From: Chalciporus piperatus
Lineage: Eukaryota > Basidiomycota > Agaricomycetes > Boletales > Boletaceae
Assembly (NCBI GenBank): GCA_038093975.1
Contig: JBBPTG010000001.1
Location: 744,001-808,000, forward strand
Length of the DNA stretch: 64,000 nt
Direction: 5' to 3'
The notes beneath the pieces are model-generated. The model saw nothing but the letters and a program-made list of their open reading frames with translations. It was not told the origin of the DNA and searched no databases. A program made the translations under genes and the position numbers. This document shows positions 33,561-44,383 of the stretch, one piece after another. Positions within the stretch are counted from its first letter, which is position 1. The number at the start of each line of letters is the position of its first letter.

Positions 33561-34080
33561 ATGTCTATCGAGACACGTCTCCAATCGCGATCGGCCGAGT
33601 TTCAGAAGCTACAGGCCGATCTCGCACTCTTCGTCGACAAGAGGACACGCCTCGATGCGCAGCTGTCTGAGAACGAGATGGTTAAGAAGGCGTGCACAGT
33701 CTCCTCAACCTATCGGTCACTCCTCACCAGTCCTTCTTCCAGGAGTTTGGAACCCTCACTCCAAACAATACTATATTCAAGCTAGTCGGCCCTGTCCTCG
33801 TCCCCCAAGATCATACCGAAGCGCGAACTAATGTAGAGACACGTCTGGATTTCATCCGGAGCGAGATGTGAGTCCCCAGTACATCTTCATTCAAGCTGTT
33901 CATTTCAGGCACAGGAAGCGCGTGGATACTCAGATAACGGAAACAGAAGATCAGCTGGAAACAAAGAAACTTGAAGTATGTTATCGCAATCATTGGTTAC
34001 CAGCTGCAGCCCCTCATGCTTCCTAGCTTGTCGATCTACAGACGCAACTGCAGGCTACCTCAAGCGGAAAATCTAGCTGA
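33561..34080 (+). CDS. YKE2: Prefoldin subunit 6
   Basis: Beta-type subunit of the hexameric prefoldin chaperone that delivers actin and tubulin to the CCT chaperonin in the cytosol. The ATG gives MSIETRLQSRSAEFQKLQAD, then LALFVDKRTRLDAQLSENEM and VKK at the end of exon 1. The next exon starts EFGTLTPNNTIFKLVGPVLV, then PQDHTEARTNVETRLDFI, and the final coiled coil KRVDTQITETEDQLETKKLE. Coiled-coil arms flank the beta hairpin region FKLVGPVLV as in the family. The first intron (33690-33742) must start at GC to keep the VKK-EF junction, which aligns without gap to yeast and human subunits. Two further ordinary introns. Product about 125 residues, the usual size. Confidence 0.93.
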
Positions 34081-35035
34081 TCGCAAAGTACACTTGGATC
34101 TTGTGCGGAAGCAACTATTATTATTATGAGTTTCCCCACAACTCACAGAATCGTAGCGAACCCACACGTTGCGAATCGAAGGCTATTATTTGGCTATTAT
34201 CCCATACGAACGAGCAGGTAATAATACATGACGTTGGGAAATCGTCAATCACTAGACACACATGTCAGGCTCGCCACCTGACTTGCTCAACTTCCGCGAT
34301 GATCTGAACTCACGCAGGGACATGTCGAAATAATGATCCAAGGATTACCTCAGATAACTTATTCGAGAACAGTTACTTGTTATGCTGATGATATTGAATC
34401 GTGAAGTCTCTGATTGGCGGTAAAGGTTCAAGTCCATCAGTGTAGAGGTGTGTCCGTGGTTGTGTTAAATTCGAAATTGAGAAGACATATCTTATTTCAA
34501 CGCCCAACATTGAACTGTCAACCTACAGTTCACTGGAGGCTTTGAGACGTATTGGGCTCCGGGACTGATATCATGGGGACAACATCCAAAAGTAATCTGC
34601 TCCTGCTAGGAAGAAGTCCAATGTTACTGCCCATCAGCTTTCCGTTCTTGGTCTGGATATCAAGCGGTTCCTATCCTCTGGGGAAGTGTACCAGCAAGGC
34701 ATCGCAGACCTGGAATCATCGACTGCTTACGCAGGTCTCCAGACGTGAAATTTTGCATCATATGGGCAGAGGGGCCCAAAGTCCCTTGAGCATCAACTAG
34801 AGAAGCACGTACAATATCGATGGTGTAAATGCATTAATTTTCAAGCATCTGGTATATTAACATTCTAGTGCTCCGGAAGACCCGAGTCGGGAAAGCATGT
34901 ATGGGATCTGGTTTAACCAACTTGGGTGCAAGCTCCTGGTGCCAGCTGGGCTGAACACGAATCAACAATCAAACTGGCAGCGTCAAGAGAATTTCTCGAC
35001 ACACCGGCAATAACTTCAGCGTCAAAACTCGCGAA
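34081..35035. other. Unexplained 955-bp region between convergent genes
   Basis: The longest stretch without a confident gene. It lies between the stops of prefoldin 6 (+) and uS17m (-), where other convergent pairs here are separated by only about 30 to 400 bp. No minus-strand frame of note. On the plus strand a short coding-like segment (34529-34548 plus 34610-34744 if a 61-nt GT..AG intron is removed) gives FTGGFETKKSNVTAHQLSVL and GLDIKRFLSSGEVYQQG, but it ends in a stop and I do not recognise it. It could be a decayed gene or a multi-exon gene I could not assemble. No tRNA found. Confidence 0.5.
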
Positions 35036-35431
35036 CTACGATTGTGTGATTGGTGTCGCTGATTTTGCATGTGCCAGTTCGCGTTCTGTCTCCGGACTAT
35101 GGAGTATTTTCTCAAGTTTGAAGCGCTTGCGAGCGGATATGGGAGGACAGTTGCGGATTACCACCTTGTCGCTAAGACGTAGCGCTGGAGAAGCATCAGC
35201 GATGTGTACGCGGTGTTCCATGATACGCGCACCATTGAGTTCGTCGTGTGCAAGGATTTTGGTGGTTCGTTGGATACGCTTGAAAAGGTCAGGTCGGGTG
35301 GACATCTTCAACGAAGTCCTGCTCACCTTGCCTGTTAGCTTGTGGATCACGTTCCTATACACTGACACGGTTGCGGTTTTGTTCATACAACCGACCTTGG
35401 TAACAAACCCGGTAAAGGCCATGGGTGGCAT
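35036..35431 (-). CDS. MRPS17: Mitochondrial small ribosomal subunit protein uS17m
   Basis: Mitoribosomal protein S17, OB-fold, binds small-subunit rRNA. The start MPPMAFTGFVTKVGCMNKTA is followed by TVSVYRNVIHKLTGK. A 48-nt segment (35279-35326, GTGAGC...TTTTCAAG) then fits an intron exactly; removing it joins KLTGK to RIQRTTKILAHDELNGARIM, which matches the bacterial S17 pattern (YGK-xxKRTTKxxxHDE). It continues LSDKVVIRNCPPISARKRFK and LEKILHSPETERELAHAK. The intron is stop-free and in frame, so an unspliced model would carry 16 false residues. Spliced length is about 115 residues. No clear long transit peptide, as is common for this protein. Divergent from WDR8 with 145 bp between start codons. 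Confidence 0.9.
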   Translation of the reverse strand: MPPMAFTGFVTKVGCMNKTATVSVYRNVIHKLTGKVSRTSLKMSTRPDLFKRIQRTTKILAHDELNGARIMEHRVHIADASPALRLSDKVVIRNCPPISARKRFKLEKILHSPETERELAHAKSATPITQS

Positions 35432-35576
35432 TTTGAATCAAGTCTTTGGGAGCCTGGAGGAACGTGAGTGTGTAAGTGCAAGGGACTATGCTTAGCGGTT
35501 TAGCGTGGGAATACTGTTCAATACGCTCAACAAGGTCGAACCATCACTCAGATCGCGACAATGAATACCAACTAGC

Positions 35577-37445
35577 ATGGACTTTACAGAAATCTACAGA
35601 CAATCCGGAAACATCGTCAGCTTCAGTCCTGGAGCACATTTCATCTTGAACGCTGTCGAGGATGTCCTCATCGTTCGTCGCACCGACACCCTCCAAATAA
35701 ACCGCACTTGGTCGATCAGCGCAGCCTCAAAACCAACGTCTGATCCAGCTTCCTCTGACCGCTGTATCTCGCACGCTGGCTGGTCCTGCGACTCAGAGTA
35801 TCTCTTTGCAGCCTCTGCAAAGAGTGGTATCATTCAGGTTTTTAAACTCAGAGACGAGACCTGGAACGCCCGAATCGAAACTGGCGCAGAGGGACTTGTC
35901 AGAGCCGAATGGGCCCCAGATGGTCGAAACATCTTGTGCTTTTCGGAATGGGGTGTAAGCACACTTGCTCACCGTCTGAACTCCTGTCAATGCGTTCTCT
36001 GTAGCTACGCGTCACAATTTGGTCAATCGTCACCGGGACTGCCACATACATTCAATTTCCCATCCATCCTGATAGAGGTATCTTGCTATAATTCCCGTCC
36101 ATAGATGGACCCAAACAGTGATACAGGTTATGCATTCCGTGCCGATGCGCGCTATTTTATCTTGGCCGAACGTCACAAGTCGAGAGACACGCTCGGCACC
36201 TACGATGTAGCTGACACCTTTAAGCTTGTACGGGTGCGTTCGCATGCGCCTCCATTTTTCATAACTGATGTGACGAAACAGACATACACAGCATTTCCCA
36301 TTGCCCACGACCAACCTGTCCTCCCTCGCGCTATCGCCTACAGGTAACTATGTTGCCGTCTGGGAAGGTATTTTGGAGGTCCGTCACTATAGATGATACA
36401 CAAGCCGAAAATCAAGCTCATATACGCAGTATAAGATAAGCATTCTCTCGCTAGCGGGGGATATACAAGGCACGTTTTGTCCGACTCCTGATCCTGGTTT
36501 TGGGGTACGCTCCGTCGCTTGGCATCCGAACGGGATGTTTCTTGCAGTTGGCGGCTGGGATGACAAGGTTGGTGTCACAAGCTCACCCCATGGAGTTCTT
36601 TCCGCTGACCCCATTTAGGTCCACATCCTCGACAGTCTGACGTGGTCGGCGACATGTACGCTCGAACTATCCGGCCGAATCGCGAGCGGAGTAGTAAGTT
36701 GAATTTGCGCATGGTCTTGGGGAGTTATTCACCGAGACTTAGACACTCTGGCGGGAACCCGCCAATTGGCTGGAGTCGACCAGAGGCAGAGGCTTTCTTT
36801 CATGTAAAGAAATCATCGGAATCGTTTGCAATGACGCTGACCTATCCTTACATAGATGAGCGATTGGAAGGCCCGCAAACGATAAGCGTGAACAGGGCGG
36901 ATCTAAGCAAGCCAAACCCGAAATCAGGTGCGGTGCAACTGGAATGGAACAAGACAGGGACCCTCTTACTCGTCCGATATGGCAAGTAATCATTTGTATT
37001 CACTGTGAACCCGGACTGAATATGAGAGGATAGAGAGTGTACCAACTGGCGTGCACATATATGACTTTCCGACGCCATCCGAGCCGTTCGTTCCGCGTCT
37101 GCGGTGTGTGTTGGTGCACCAGAAGCCGGTATTGCAGGCGCGATGGAATCCGATACGAAAAGGCAGTCTAGTTATCTGTTGCGGCACTCAGAGTATTTTT
37201 ACCTGGAGCGATGAGTGGGTGGGCGAGGGTGGTGATGAAGAGGATATGGCGGAGTGCATCGGTGTGCCTTCAAATAGTGAGTGGGCAGATTGACACGATG
37301 AATTAACCTGAATGAGCTCGCTGCAGACAAATACGAAACTAGAGATGTGAGATGGGCACCTGATGGTAAGGGGATGGTATTGTTGGACAAGGAGACGTTC
37401 TGCTGTGCGTTTGAGGTCGAGGAGGAGGGGGAATACGTAGGTTGA
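35577..37445 (+). CDS. WDR8: WD40 protein WDR8/WRAP73
   Basis: WD-repeat protein that, in fission yeast and animals, works with Msd1/SSX2IP at spindle poles to anchor microtubules. The ATG gives MDFTEIYRQSGNIVSFSPGA. Later blocks are SGIIQVFKLRDETWNARIE, TGAEGLVRAEWAPDGRNI, LRVTIWSIVTGTATYIQFP, ADARYFILAERHKSRDT, VRSVAWHPNGMFLAVGGWDD, KVHILDSLTWSATCTLELSG and, near the end, YETRDVRWAPDGKGMVLLDK. This order (FSP, W-x-C/I-I-x-E-G, LAERRxxKD, KSVAWxP, HILDxLTW) is characteristic of WDR8 rather than of a generic WD40 protein. About eight short introns; exon borders in the middle are approximate. The stop lies 123 bp before the AFG3 start on the same strand. Confidence 0.9.
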
Positions 37446-37568
37446 ATTGCACCCGTGTACATACGCAATCATACGGCCGCACTGGTCCGCTTAGTAATCG
37501 GTGTTTCTGTCGTTCAAGCTTCACCAAGTCTGCACTTTGGTCTGCACCACCAAGGTCCATCGTTCACC

Positions 37569-40074
37569 ATGCTTTCCCGTTCTCTCCGTGTCGCCCGCAC
37601 CGTAGACCATCGCCTGGTCTCCCTCAGCTCAGCTCGCTGGTCGAGGGCTCTTGCGACTCCCTCAGATCGTCAGAATGAGGGCCCGCCGAAGGACGCAGAT
37701 GGGAAGGGAAAGGCGAAGGCGAAGGAGGATGCAAACAAGGACGCTGGGGCTGCCCCAGATATACCAAAGGGACTCGAGGGCTTCTTCCAACGCTACCAGC
37801 AATCCCAAAGACAAAGCTCGTCTTTCCGCCAGTCCGGCTCAGAAGACGAGTCCCAGCGCTCCAAGCAACCTCCACCGGGTGGAAACAATAATCTTAACCC
37901 AAATCAACTGGCATTGTTGGCCACCTCCGCTGCCATCATATATGCTTTCAGCAACTCTACCTCCTCTTCTTCACGTGAAATCACTTGGCAGGAATTCCGG
38001 ACCGCTTTCCTCGACAAAGCTTTGGTCGAGAGACTCGTCGTCGTCAACCGACAGAAAGTTCGGATCAAGTTACACTCCAATGCAACAGGAACAATGTATT
38101 CCCCTGCTGTCGGTGATGGAGATTACTACTTCTCGATAGGCAGCGTCGAAGCTTTCGAACGGAACCTCGAGGAAGCCCAGAACGAGCTCGGCATTCCCAG
38201 TCACGAACGGATACCTGTCGCCTACCACGACGAAATCTCCACAATTAGTACCCTTCTTAACTTCGCACCCACTCTCCTCTTCGCCGGTCTTCTTTTCTGG
38301 ATGAGCAGGAGAGCTAGCGGTTCTGCTGGAGGTGCGGGCGGGATTTTCAACATCGGGAAAAGCAAGGCTCGCATGTTCAACAAGGACACTGACGTCAAGG
38401 TCAAGTTCAAGGATGTTGCCGGGATGGATGAGGCAAAGGAGGAGATTATGGAGTTCGTCAAGTTCTTGAAAGACCCTGCCAAGTACGAGAAACTCGGTGC
38501 AAAGATCCCCCGTGGGGCTATCTTGTCGGGTCCTCCAGGCACTGGAAAGACGCTTCTCGCAAAAGCCACCGCCGGCGAAGCCAATGTGCCTTTCCTCTCC
38601 GTTTCCGGCTCGGAATTCGTCGAGATGTTCGTCGGGGTTGGATCCTCCCGTGTTCGTGACCTCTTCGCCTCCGCCAAGAAGAACGCACCATGTATCATCT
38701 TCATTGATGAAATCGATGCTATCGGCAAGTCTCGAGCCAAGGGTGGTAACATCGGTGGCAATGATGAGCGGGAGTCAACCCTTAATCAACTCCTGGTGGA
38801 GATGGATGGTTTTGGTACGCAAGAGCACATTGTCGTCCTTGCCGGTACCAATCGTCCCGACGTCCTCGACTCCGCTTTGATGCGTCCTGGTCGGTTTGAT
38901 AGACATATCACTATCGACCGACCTGACGTTTCGGGCCGGAAAGGGATCTTCATGGTCCACCTCAAACCCCTTCTCCTCTCATCAGAGCTTTCGGATGTAC
39001 CAGCATTGGCACAAAAGCTTGCTGTCCTTACACCAGGCTTCTCTGGTGCCGATATTGCCAACGTCTGCAACGAGGCTGCCCTCCACGCCGCCCGCAAGGG
39101 CCATGAGGTCGTCATGGATAGTGACTTTGAGAGTGCAATTGAACGTGTAATTGCTGGTCTGGAGCGGAAGAGTAGGGTGCTGAGCCCGGAGGAGAAAAAG
39201 ACCGTTGCATACCACGAAGCTGGTCACGCTGTTTGCGGCTGGTTCCTGGAGCACGCAGATCCTCTGCTCAAAGTCAGCATTATCCCTCGTGGGGTTGGGG
39301 CTCTGGGATACGCGCAGGTTAGTAGCGCCTTGGAGCATTCACCATCCTTATTCACTAATGTGACTTTGACAGTACTTGCCTCCGGATCGTTACCTACTTT
39401 CCACACCACAAATGATCGACCGGATATGCATGACGCTGGGCGGACGAGTTTCGGAGGAAATATTCTTTGGTCCAGAAAATATCACAACTGGCGCACAAGA
39501 TGATCTCCAGAAGATCACCCGCATGGCCTTCGAAGCATGCGCGAACTATGGTATGAACACAGTCATCGGACCGGTCAGCTACGGGGGTCGTGAAGGTCAG
39601 AAGGAGAGCTGGACGAAACCATTCAGCGAGAAAACGGGCGAGATGCTCGATGGCGAAGTCCGCAAAATGATCACGTACTTAATCCCCTTTTTTTCCGTGA
39701 GAGTGTGAGCTTACGCTTCCTATCCAGTTCTGCACATCAAAGAACGACTGATCTTCTGACTCGCCATCGTGAGGACGTCGAGAAAGTTGCAAAATTGTTG
39801 CTTGAGAAGGAGGTCATCTCTCGGTATGATTCTCCCTTCACCATTGTTCCTGTTGAGCTTACCTTTCGCTCTGTCCCACAGTGAGGACATGATTGACCTT
39901 CTGGGCAAGCGTCCCTTCGTGGGCAAAGACGACGAAATGGACAGATGGCTTGACCAGAACCGTGGAAGCGAACGCAGCGCCCCTCCTCCACTCGAAGAAA
40001 CTACAAGAGATTCGGGAGAACCAGCGCCTGCTCCTGTCGCTGCTTCCAGGTCTATAGAGGATTATAAGTGGTAG
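37569..40074 (+). CDS. AFG3: Mitochondrial m-AAA protease subunit Afg3-like
   Basis: ATP-dependent zinc metalloprotease of the inner mitochondrial membrane (FtsH family), needed for protein quality control and maturation of selected substrates. The chosen ATG ([20 protein letters not shown]) gives an Arg/Ser transit peptide. Two membrane segments follow: [15 protein letters not shown], and [38 protein letters not shown] is typical of Afg3 rather than Yta12. The AAA core has GPPGTGKT (Walker A), [11 protein letters not shown] (Walker B) and [15 protein letters not shown]. The protease site is [11 protein letters not shown] (HExxH). Three introns are confined to the 3' third (one after GALGYAQ). 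The C-terminal tail is Pro/Glu-rich and ends SRSIEDYKW. About 780 residues. An in-frame GTG at 37455 is not the start. Confidence 0.96.
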
Positions 40075-40290
40075 ATTTAGACGAGCGGACTCGAAGACTC
40101 GATATATCTTGTGTCTAATACTTACTCCCTACTTACCTACTCAGCGAAGTTTACCATCTGTGTCATGTACTACAGTAGTGCCGAACGGTAACCATTATAG
40201 CCACATCATAATCGACTGAGACCAGGATACGAACCACCCCCAGTTGGGCACAGTTGTACCTCAATATCATTGAATGAAATAGCCCGAAGT

Positions 40291-42758
40291 TTACAATGTA
40301 TATCGGAACCCACTCCATTCATCTCCCTTGTCCGCCCGCGCAGCTGCAACTGATTCATACACTCCATTGTTCTCTGCCCTAGCCTTGTCCTCTTCTTTCC
40401 TTACCGATTCACCAGCCCTACTCTCGATGACCTCGTCGCGTTCACCACGATCCCGTCGTTCGTTCTCGAGCTTCAGTTGGATCATGAAGACAACCGAGGA
40501 TATCCATCCGATCGCAATGTATCCGAGGATAATCCCATGACCGAGTCTAAACCACGGGGCATCTTGTGCGCGGTACTGGAAGTAGAAACGAACTAAGTAG
40601 ACGCGCTTAACCTGGATCGCTCGGAAACATACCACGTTAGACGCTACGGCGCCGTTGAGGTTTCCCCTGGCATTGGTCAGCAAGGTGCGAGACTAGCCGT
40701 TTGCTAGACTCACCAGCCGATTGCCATCGCAAGAGTCACTCCTCGTTTGTAGGAGCCTTCGACGTTGCTTGCTACCCACGCGCTATGGAATGCATGAGAG
40801 GACACCCTTGAAGAATGTGACTCTGATGCTACTCACACCGCGTTCGCTGCATAAAGTTAGGTGGTTGCAAGATCAGCCTCATGTCAGTAATTGTCCGCGC
40901 TGCACTTACGAACGGTCGGATATATCGCACTGAGCATGATGAGTCCGAGGTTTATCGACATGATGGAAGAACTCACGAAGCTGCAAGATAGCATGCAAAA
41001 TAGGACAACGATGGATTTGTGGAGGAGATCAAGATGATGTACCCAACCAATCCTGATGAAATGTACGTCACTCAAAGTGGTGAAACGTAGGATGGCAGAT
41101 GTTACTGACCTGTGCCAAAGAGAGCGCTGAAGGAGTGTATCAGAAAGGATCCGACAAGACGTTGAACGAGCTTACAGATTAATATACGCCCGCTTGCCAT
41201 AGCGGTCTCCGACGAACCCGACAACGACTGTCACCATACAAGACCACGCATACACAGGCACCGATAACAGATTGGCTGCGGTGGCCTTGTACCCTATGAT
41301 TTAGAGATCAGCTTGGCGATAGCGGCATTCCAGTATCTGATTTCGAGCAAACTAACCCAACTAATGCTTGGGATTAGTTACGAGACTCTGAAGTGGGCCA
41401 CAATACTAACCTTGTTGATGATCGTTGGCGTGAACAGGGAAAAGGCAAATAATGGCCCGTCACTGTTACGAAGATTACATCAATTCAATGCGGAATCCTG
41501 GAAACTTACAAGCCCATGTATATGCACACTGAAATAGTTCGCTTGAGACGCTGCTAATCGGCGAACCGAGTACTAAGAACTCACTCGCAACATACGTCTT
41601 CCAGTCCGTCAAGCTTTGCCAGATGTATTTTGTTCTTAATTTCTCCCCTCCAGCGCTGAATTGCATATCAGCGCGCAACCGACGAATCACGAAAACTCCT
41701 GCGAGGTCATTAGTGAAGGCCGAGCTTCTGGTATTCCAACGAGACTCACGTTCTGCATCTGATAGAAAATTTGCAGTTTCCGGGAAATCTTTGATGATCC
41801 AAAATGACGCAATAGCACAGAGGATTGTGAAGAGACCTTCCAAGATAAATATCCACGACCAGCCCGTACGCCCTGCAACACCATTCATATTAGAGATAGC
41901 AGCTGCCAGGAGACCACCTAGGATCGTAGAAACTGAGACTATGTGCGACAGGGAATTGAAATATAACTCACTGAAAGCTCCTGCTATGGTCGCAGAAGTG
42001 AAAAATGCAGCAACTCGTGTCCCAAGTTCCGATCGCTTGTACCAACTAGTAGATTGTTAGACCGATATTGCGGCGGAGGGAATCACTTGCCATGAGATAT
42101 AGAAAACGATTCCGGGATATAAACCTGCTTCCGCTAAGCCAAGTAGGAAACGCAAAGCTGAAACAAGGATCAGACACTGTCTGGTCAAACACTGTTCATT
42201 TTACCGAGAAGGTCGCTGTAATTGCGAATGAATCCGTGACACAGCTATCCTCCGTCAACGGTTAGCTACTACAGCCCATGCCGGATAAACACGAACCATA
42301 ACAACACCCCACATGAGCATCATAGATGAAAGCCATACCGAAGGCCGGAACCTCCTTAGTAAAATATTGCTTGCGGGCTAATGATTGATGGGTTGACGTG
42401 CAGTCTGACCCTATGAAGCAACTCACCTCAAATAAGGCGTAGGGGAAGAAGAAAACCGTCAAAGCAATGAGATACTGCTTGTCTGAGATATGTAGATCCG
42501 CTTCTAAACCGTACAGCTTGCGGCATGTAAGACGGCATGTTCGCCTGAACCAACAATACTGAAAGAAAAACATACCTTTGCGTTTCCTATCGCTCCTCTG
42601 TCGAGAGAGTTCAAGAGGTACAACAAGCCTAACCAAGGCACGATGTGAATATCCATCTTTCGGAGTAGCTTTCGCTCGTTCACTTGGCTGGTATCCACTT
42701 CAGGTTGGTATAGCTCAAAGGCGCCCATGATATCTTTCTTGCTTTCCTCAACAGGCAT
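40291..42758 (-). CDS. MFS anion:cation symporter (DAL5/allantoate permease type)
   Basis: Plasma membrane transporter of the fungal ACS family (allantoate, nicotinate, pantothenate and similar carboxylates). The start MPVEESKKDIMGAFELYQPE and then KLLRKMDIHIVPWLGLLYLL, NSLDRGAIGNAK are the classical family N-terminus (RKxDxxxxPxLxxLYxxxxLDRxNxGNA). Later blocks are LHISDKQYLIALTVFFFPYA, YALFE, LLGLAEAGLYPGIVFYI, NGVAGRTGWSWIFILEGLFT and ILCAIASFWIIKDFPETANF. The C-terminal tail is Glu/Arg-rich. Many short introns; exon borders in the 3' half are approximate. Substrate cannot be assigned, but the gene neighbours UreD on the same strand, so a purine-derived nitrogen compound is a reasonable guess. 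Confidence 0.83.
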
Positions 42759-42971
42759 TGGGCGGGAATGCAGGGTATCTGGCAGTATTGAGTGAACATA
42801 CTATCGCTTATATATGGAGATAGTATTGTGGTCATGGGGCCTAGTGGGCGAGTAATGTACTGTACAGCCGATTATACCTGGGAAGAAGATAAGCGATTCA
42901 GGTAACAATCAAGGAACACCGGAGCGTAATGACCTAGTTTGGGTATCGGTTCTGGCATCGTGGAGCATGTG

Positions 42972-43997
42972 TTACACAAACACTTTGAGATATGCGTCAA
43001 TGCCAACGACGTGCTCGAGACCTCGAAGTGCGTCCCGTAGCCAGTTCTTCACATTCGCCGTGTCCTTCCCGGCTACTCGTACAACGTAAGCTTTCCCTTG
43101 ACCTATGGGGCTCAGCGACCAAATCAAGCGCGCCGGGGAGGCAGTCTTGAATATCGACATCGACTGATACAGCTTGACGAGGTGCTCCGTGACTCCGTGC
43201 ACGAGAGGTCCAGAGAGAATGAGGGTAGCATAGCAAGAGTATGGGTTGAGTCTGTCCTTCAGGCTGCGCGGGGACCCTGGGGACTCAGAGAGCTCGGAGC
43301 CTACTTCAAGAAGCTGAGTGGGGTCCTCTAGAAGCATGCTGTCTCGTGCGATACATTGTCCATCGAGAAAAACCTCGTTGAGACTGTAGTATCTTGAAAA
43401 CACCCACTCCTCCCCGAGCGATTTGCGGCCGGAGGTGATCCAGTCCAGTAAAACCAGGGAAGCGTCTACAGAGAGGTGGAATCTCTGAGTCTGGGTGTAT
43501 GATGCGGCACGGAAACATGTCACTGGGTCTGGAAGAAGGAATACAGCACTACCCGGCGCGATTGTGACGTCCATGACGTTAGTGGTGGATTTCTGTCCTC
43601 GTTGGACCGACTGTCCCTGACGGGCCGAGAGTCGATCTCCGGGGCGGGTTTTGTACACTTTCGTAGATCCCTAAAAGTCGGACAACGTCAATAAAACAGC
43701 TGAAGGTTGGGTTTTGACGTTTGAACCTACCTGTGATAGAAGGAGAAGTTTACAACCTCCATCAACATTTACCTCGAGCTCGACGTAATCGCCGCTGACT
43801 AGACCACCCCCGTAGCTCATTACATAGACGATCCCAACAGCATCCCCCACAGTTTTCGGGGCGACAAGCTTGAGCGGATATGTAGATGACAACTCCGTGA
43901 ATACGACGGACGGGCCATATGATGAGCATGCGATTTGACCGCGACCTGCATGGAAGCGATTGCGATCTACCAACGATTTGGACGAGATGACAGTCAT
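42972..43997 (-). CDS. ureD: Urease accessory protein UreD
   Basis: Scaffold protein that, with UreF and UreG, delivers nickel to apo-urease. The chosen ATG gives MTVISSKSLVDRNRFHAGRG; upstream in-frame sequence is Ile-rich and atypical, so it is rejected. Family blocks are STYPLKLVAPKT, GIVYVMSYGGGLVSGDYVEL, CKLLLLSQ, GSTKVYKTR, then VAPGSAVFLLPDPVTCF-like sequence (APGSAVFLLPDPVTCFRAAS), LVLLDWITSGRKSLGEEW and YSCYATLILSGPLVHGVTEH. One intron (about 43674-43731) follows LLSQ. Length about 320 residues, normal for fungal UreD. Its presence implies a nickel urease elsewhere in the genome. Confidence 0.94.
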
Positions 43998-44383
43998 GAT
44001 GAACTCAGGTATATCTTCAAGACGATCGTACGAATCGGTGTTTATTATGATGATTATAGTAATCACAGTGATTGAACATGCATTCCGTATGTCCCATACA
44101 TCGAATAGCAAAGAGAGAAAGGGAGTGAAAAGACTACTTAATTAAATGAGCGACTGTGCACAAGAAGCATGCAAGATTGAACAAGGGATAATAAGGTAAT
44201 ATAAACCGGCGTACAAAATGAGAGACAACGATGACAGACTTGACCATCGAATTTATGCAGCGAACCAGACAAAGTCCAACGTGCAAAGGTATTGACATGA
44301 TATGAGAGCGTGAATGTTGGTCGAAGAAGTGGAGTCATGATGATATCATAGAGTTGCGAAGACTGGATGGGGTGACCGGCGGA
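43998..44383. other. Intergenic region UreD upstream / BYR4 downstream
   Basis: 386 bp between minus-strand genes. Contains an AT-rich patch near 44040-44070. No supported ORF, repeat or RNA gene. Confidence 0.5.

Noticed and set aside
34425..34435. GGTTCAAGTCC, which matches a tRNA B-box
   Set aside because: The flanking bases do not form a T-stem, and no acceptor, D or anticodon arm can be drawn upstream.
37455..37568. N-terminal extension of AFG3
   Set aside because: It begins at GTG only 10 bp after the WDR8 stop. The ATG at 37569 starts a typical mitochondrial presequence.
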